This document shows positions 62,289 to 64,000 of a stretch of 64,000 nt of DNA, piece by piece (positions within the stretch are counted from its first letter, which is position 1; every line of letters begins with the position of its first letter). The DNA comes from CAYLKS01 sp964384205 [NCBI: uncultured bacterium] (GTDB taxonomy: Bacteria; JAGOEH01). The stretch covers positions 5,929-69,928 of the forward strand of contig CAYLKS010000008.1 in assembly GCA_964384205.1 (NCBI GenBank), in the 5' to 3' direction. The notes beneath the pieces were generated by a model, which saw nothing but the letters and a program-made list of their open reading frames with translations, was not told the origin of the DNA and made no database searches. A program made the translations under genes and the position numbers.

Positions 62289-63533
62289 ATGAAAAGAATA
62301 GCAGTAATTGGATTTGGAGCTTCTGCAATCGGTTTTTTAATGACAATAGATAAAAACAAGTATAAGATAGATGTTTATGAAAAAGAAAAAGATATTTTCA
62401 GTACAAGTTTATCTGGGATAAGAGCCGATGGTAAGTTATTTAAATCAAAAGGCATGGGAGGTGATTTAGATATTTCATTGGCTATTCAGCAAGAGGCTAT
62501 AGATTTTTATTTAAAGAGGTTAGCTAAAAATGTTAAAATTCAACATGGCATTTCTTTTAAAGATGAAAAATATATGAAATATTTTTATGATCATGGGTTT
62601 GAGCCTGTATATTCTGAATTTTTCCATATAGGCACTGAATATTTAAAAAATATTTTAAGCAATATTTACGATGAACTTTTGGAAGAAAAAAATATAAAAT
62701 TTCATTTTAGTGCCAATGTAGAGCAAATAGATAAAAATTATATCACAATCGATGGTGAAAAGATAGAATATGATTATATAATAGTAGCAGTTGGAAGAAG
62801 TGGGTTCCCCCTTGTGAGTAATTTTATTAATAAATATAAAGATGCTATTGTAGAAAATACGGTAGTAGATCTTGGAGTACGTTTTGAATTGCCTAATCAT
62901 ATTGTGCATGAGTTAAATGAAAAAATGTATGAATTTAAGATAAAATATTTGGCTAAGACAAAATATATGGTACGCACTTTTTGTAATAATCCATCTGGTT
63001 ATGTAATAACCGAAAAATATGATGACTTTATCACGGTAAATGGTCACTCTTATTTAGATAAGAAAAGCTCTAATACTAATTTTGCAATTTTGGTTACCCA
63101 TAAGTTTACAAAACCCTTTAATGATCCTATAAACTATGGAAAAAATATTGCAAAATTATCAAATATTTTAGCTGGGAATAACAGGGTTATATTGCAAACT
63201 TATGGTGATTTTAAAAATTTTAAAAGAACGAAACGACTTTATAGGGTTGAACCTACTTTAGATGAAGATCGTTATATTTTAGGCGATCTTAATTTGGTTT
63301 TACCCTCTAAAACTTCACGTTCTTTGATTGATTTTATTGACAATTTGAATAATGTTATTCCGGGGGTTGCTTTTCACGATAATCTTATTTATGGCATAGA
63401 AGTAAAATTTTATAGTAATAAATTGAATAATAATTATTTTGAAAATATTAAATTTATTGGGGATTGCTCTGGATGGACAAGATCAATTACTTATGCAACT
63501 GCCCATGGTATTTGGGTAGCGCGAAATTTTTAA
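62289..63533 (+). CDS. FAD-dependent oxidoreductase (COG2509-like)
   Basis: A 414-residue flavoprotein. The FAD loop is AVIGFGASAIGFLMTIDKNK (residues 4-23), with acidic residue in VYEKEKD. YIIVAVGRSGFPL is the second dinucleotide-related segment, and KFIGDCSGWTRSITYATAHG is the C-terminal FAD-binding GD motif. The layout matches the poorly characterised FAD-dependent dehydrogenases of COG2509. The ATG follows the rluB stop with no gap. The substrate is unknown. Its stop codon lies 2 nt before a parS-like palindrome. Confidence 0.85.
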   Translation: MKRIAVIGFGASAIGFLMTIDKNKYKIDVYEKEKDIFSTSLSGIRADGKLFKSKGMGGDLDISLAIQQEAIDFYLKRLAKNVKIQHGISFKDEKYMKYFYDHGFEPVYSEFFHIGTEYLKNILSNIYDELLEEKNIKFHFSANVEQIDKNYITIDGEKIEYDYIIVAVGRSGFPLVSNFINKYKDAIVENTVVDLGVRFELPNHIVHELNEKMYEFKIKYLAKTKYMVRTFCNNPSGYVITEKYDDFITVNGHSYLDKKSSNTNFAILVTHKFTKPFNDPINYGKNIAKLSNILAGNNRVILQTYGDFKNFKRTKRLYRVEPTLDEDRYILGDLNLVLPSKTSRSLIDFIDNLNNVIPGVAFHDNLIYGIEVKFYSNKLNNNYFENIKFIGDCSGWTRSITYATAHGIWVARNF

Positions 63534-64000
63534 AATGTTCCACGTGGAACATTTTGTTTTTTTTTCTATTTTTTTTTGTTAGTACTTTTGCTTATAGAGG
63601 TAATGATTTTGATAAAGTAGTTATTTCTCCTTTTAACATAGCTATTGGTGGATGTGGGGCTTCTGAATATTTTTCTCCTTTTTCTGTTGTTTATAATCCA
63701 GGGTTGTATAGTGGTGAGAAAAATTTTTCTTTTGGATATGGCAATTATTTTAATAATACTTTTTGGAGTAATAGTTTTGGATACTCTGCTAATAAAAATG
63801 AAGAATTTTTTTCTGTGATTTATAGCTTTTTCTCTATTGACAATATACCAGACACCAGAGATATTTTAATAGATAGGGATAATGATGACGAATTAACTGG
63901 CTTTGATTCTTTGGATTATAATAATATAAAAATGTTTTCCACAGGTGCACACAGTTTTATCTTTAATTATGGAAGATTGAATGATAGTAGTTTAAGTTAT
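63512..64000 (+). CDS. Start of an exported PorV/PorQ-like outer-membrane protein (truncated by window)
   Basis: The frame is open to the window end. From a TTG at 63512 the product begins MGSAKFLKCSTWNILFFFLF, a plausible signal peptide ending FVSTFA-YRGND. A second TTG at 63554 would start at the hydrophobic core. There is no ATG and no clear Shine-Dalgarno, so the start is uncertain and may depend on coupling to the FAD gene, which it would overlap by 22 nt. The mature part, FNIAIGGCGASEYFSPFSVV then YNPGLYSG and FSFGYGNYF, resembles PorV/PorQ-type barrels (pattern GxGA...NPAGL) found with type IX secretion. With the first TTG the parS-like site lies inside this coding region. Confidence 0.55.
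   Translation, partial: MGSAKFLKCSTWNILFFFLFFFVSTFAYRGNDFDKVVISPFNIAIGGCGASEYFSPFSVVYNPGLYSGEKNFSFGYGNYFNNTFWSNSFGYSANKNEEFFSVIYSFFSIDNIPDTRDILIDRDNDDELTGFDSLDYNNIKMFSTGAHSFIFNYGRLNDSSLSY
63536..63551. promoter_or_regulatory. parS-like palindrome, also a potential terminator hairpin
   Basis: TGTTCCACGTGGAACA (63536-63551) is a perfect palindrome that fits the ParB-binding consensus TGTTNCACGTGNAACA. The symmetry extends to 63532-63555 (24 bp). Runs of T follow, so a transcript could fold it into a rho-independent terminator for the scpA operon. No second copy was seen in the window, and parA/parB are not present here. Confidence 0.6.

Noticed and set aside
62015-62359. Minus-strand frame of 114 codons antisense to rluB and the FAD gene
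   Set aside because: It runs antisense through two conserved genes and their junction and has no start signal.

Overview
The window comes from a very AT-rich bacterial chromosome (roughly a quarter to 30% G+C by eye). TAA and TGA both end clear genes, so it uses the standard bacterial code. Two exported proteins carry a C-terminal type IX secretion sorting domain, and several lipoproteins and outer-membrane-barrel-like proteins are present. Together with a bacterial V-type ATPase and the rpoN-hpf-hprK-ptsH-ptsI order, this suggests an uncultured lineage in or near the Fibrobacterota-Chlorobiota-Bacteroidota (FCB) group, for example Cloacimonadota-like or WOR-3-like. I cannot place it more precisely. 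No rRNA, tRNA, CRISPR array, insertion sequence or prophage was seen.

Left arm (1-17.6 kb, all on the minus strand): a dipeptidase cut by the window edge, then a very long gene run read from 17613 down to 1243. It contains rpoN, the ribosome-hibernation factor, HPr kinase, HPr, enzyme I, an EIIA of the nitrogen/fructose class, a 42-residue membrane microprotein, a complete V-type ATPase (H, C, I, K, F, E, A, B, D), a UspA-like protein, a C-terminal processing protease and a possible EIIA-like protein without the active histidine. No sugar permease is present, so the PTS looks regulatory.

Origin (17.6-19.6 kb): dnaA is divergent from rpoN. Downstream of it lies a 407-bp non-coding region with co-oriented DnaA boxes, an 18-bp direct repeat and a very AT-rich tract, a convincing oriC. 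Near the right edge, scpA-scpB-rluB and an FAD protein are followed by a perfect parS-like palindrome, so chromosome-segregation functions cluster on this side.

Middle (19.6-48 kb): a T9SS-exported M14 carboxypeptidase with a lipoprotein; a propeller-type sensor kinase coupled to an HD-GYP protein; an operon of three glycosyltransferases plus a HAD phosphatase that may make a glyceryl-glycoside solute; adenosine deaminase with a REC-PAS-kinase; ferredoxin and a NifU-like protein; two exported barrel-type proteins, one of which appears to start at AUA; nitroreductase and NUDIX enzymes; a GT9/methyltransferase surface-glycan set; a corrinoid protein with a UroD-family partner; a phosphohexomutase; and a barrel protein with a SurA-like lipoprotein.

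Right arm (48-64 kb): a ROK regulator with an exported clan GH-G-like glycosidase; a minus-strand run of sensor kinase, serine hydrolase, prmA, pseB-pseC-pseI (the first, second and fifth steps of pseudaminic acid synthesis), a TolB-like propeller and a T9SS-exported amidase; then scpA-scpB-rluB-FAD protein-parS and the start of a PorV-like outer-membrane protein.

Most genes have a clear Shine-Dalgarno sequence. Three (dnaA, scpA and a GT9 gene) have none and instead share an identical TTGACT-29 nt-ATG arrangement that predicts leaderless mRNAs.
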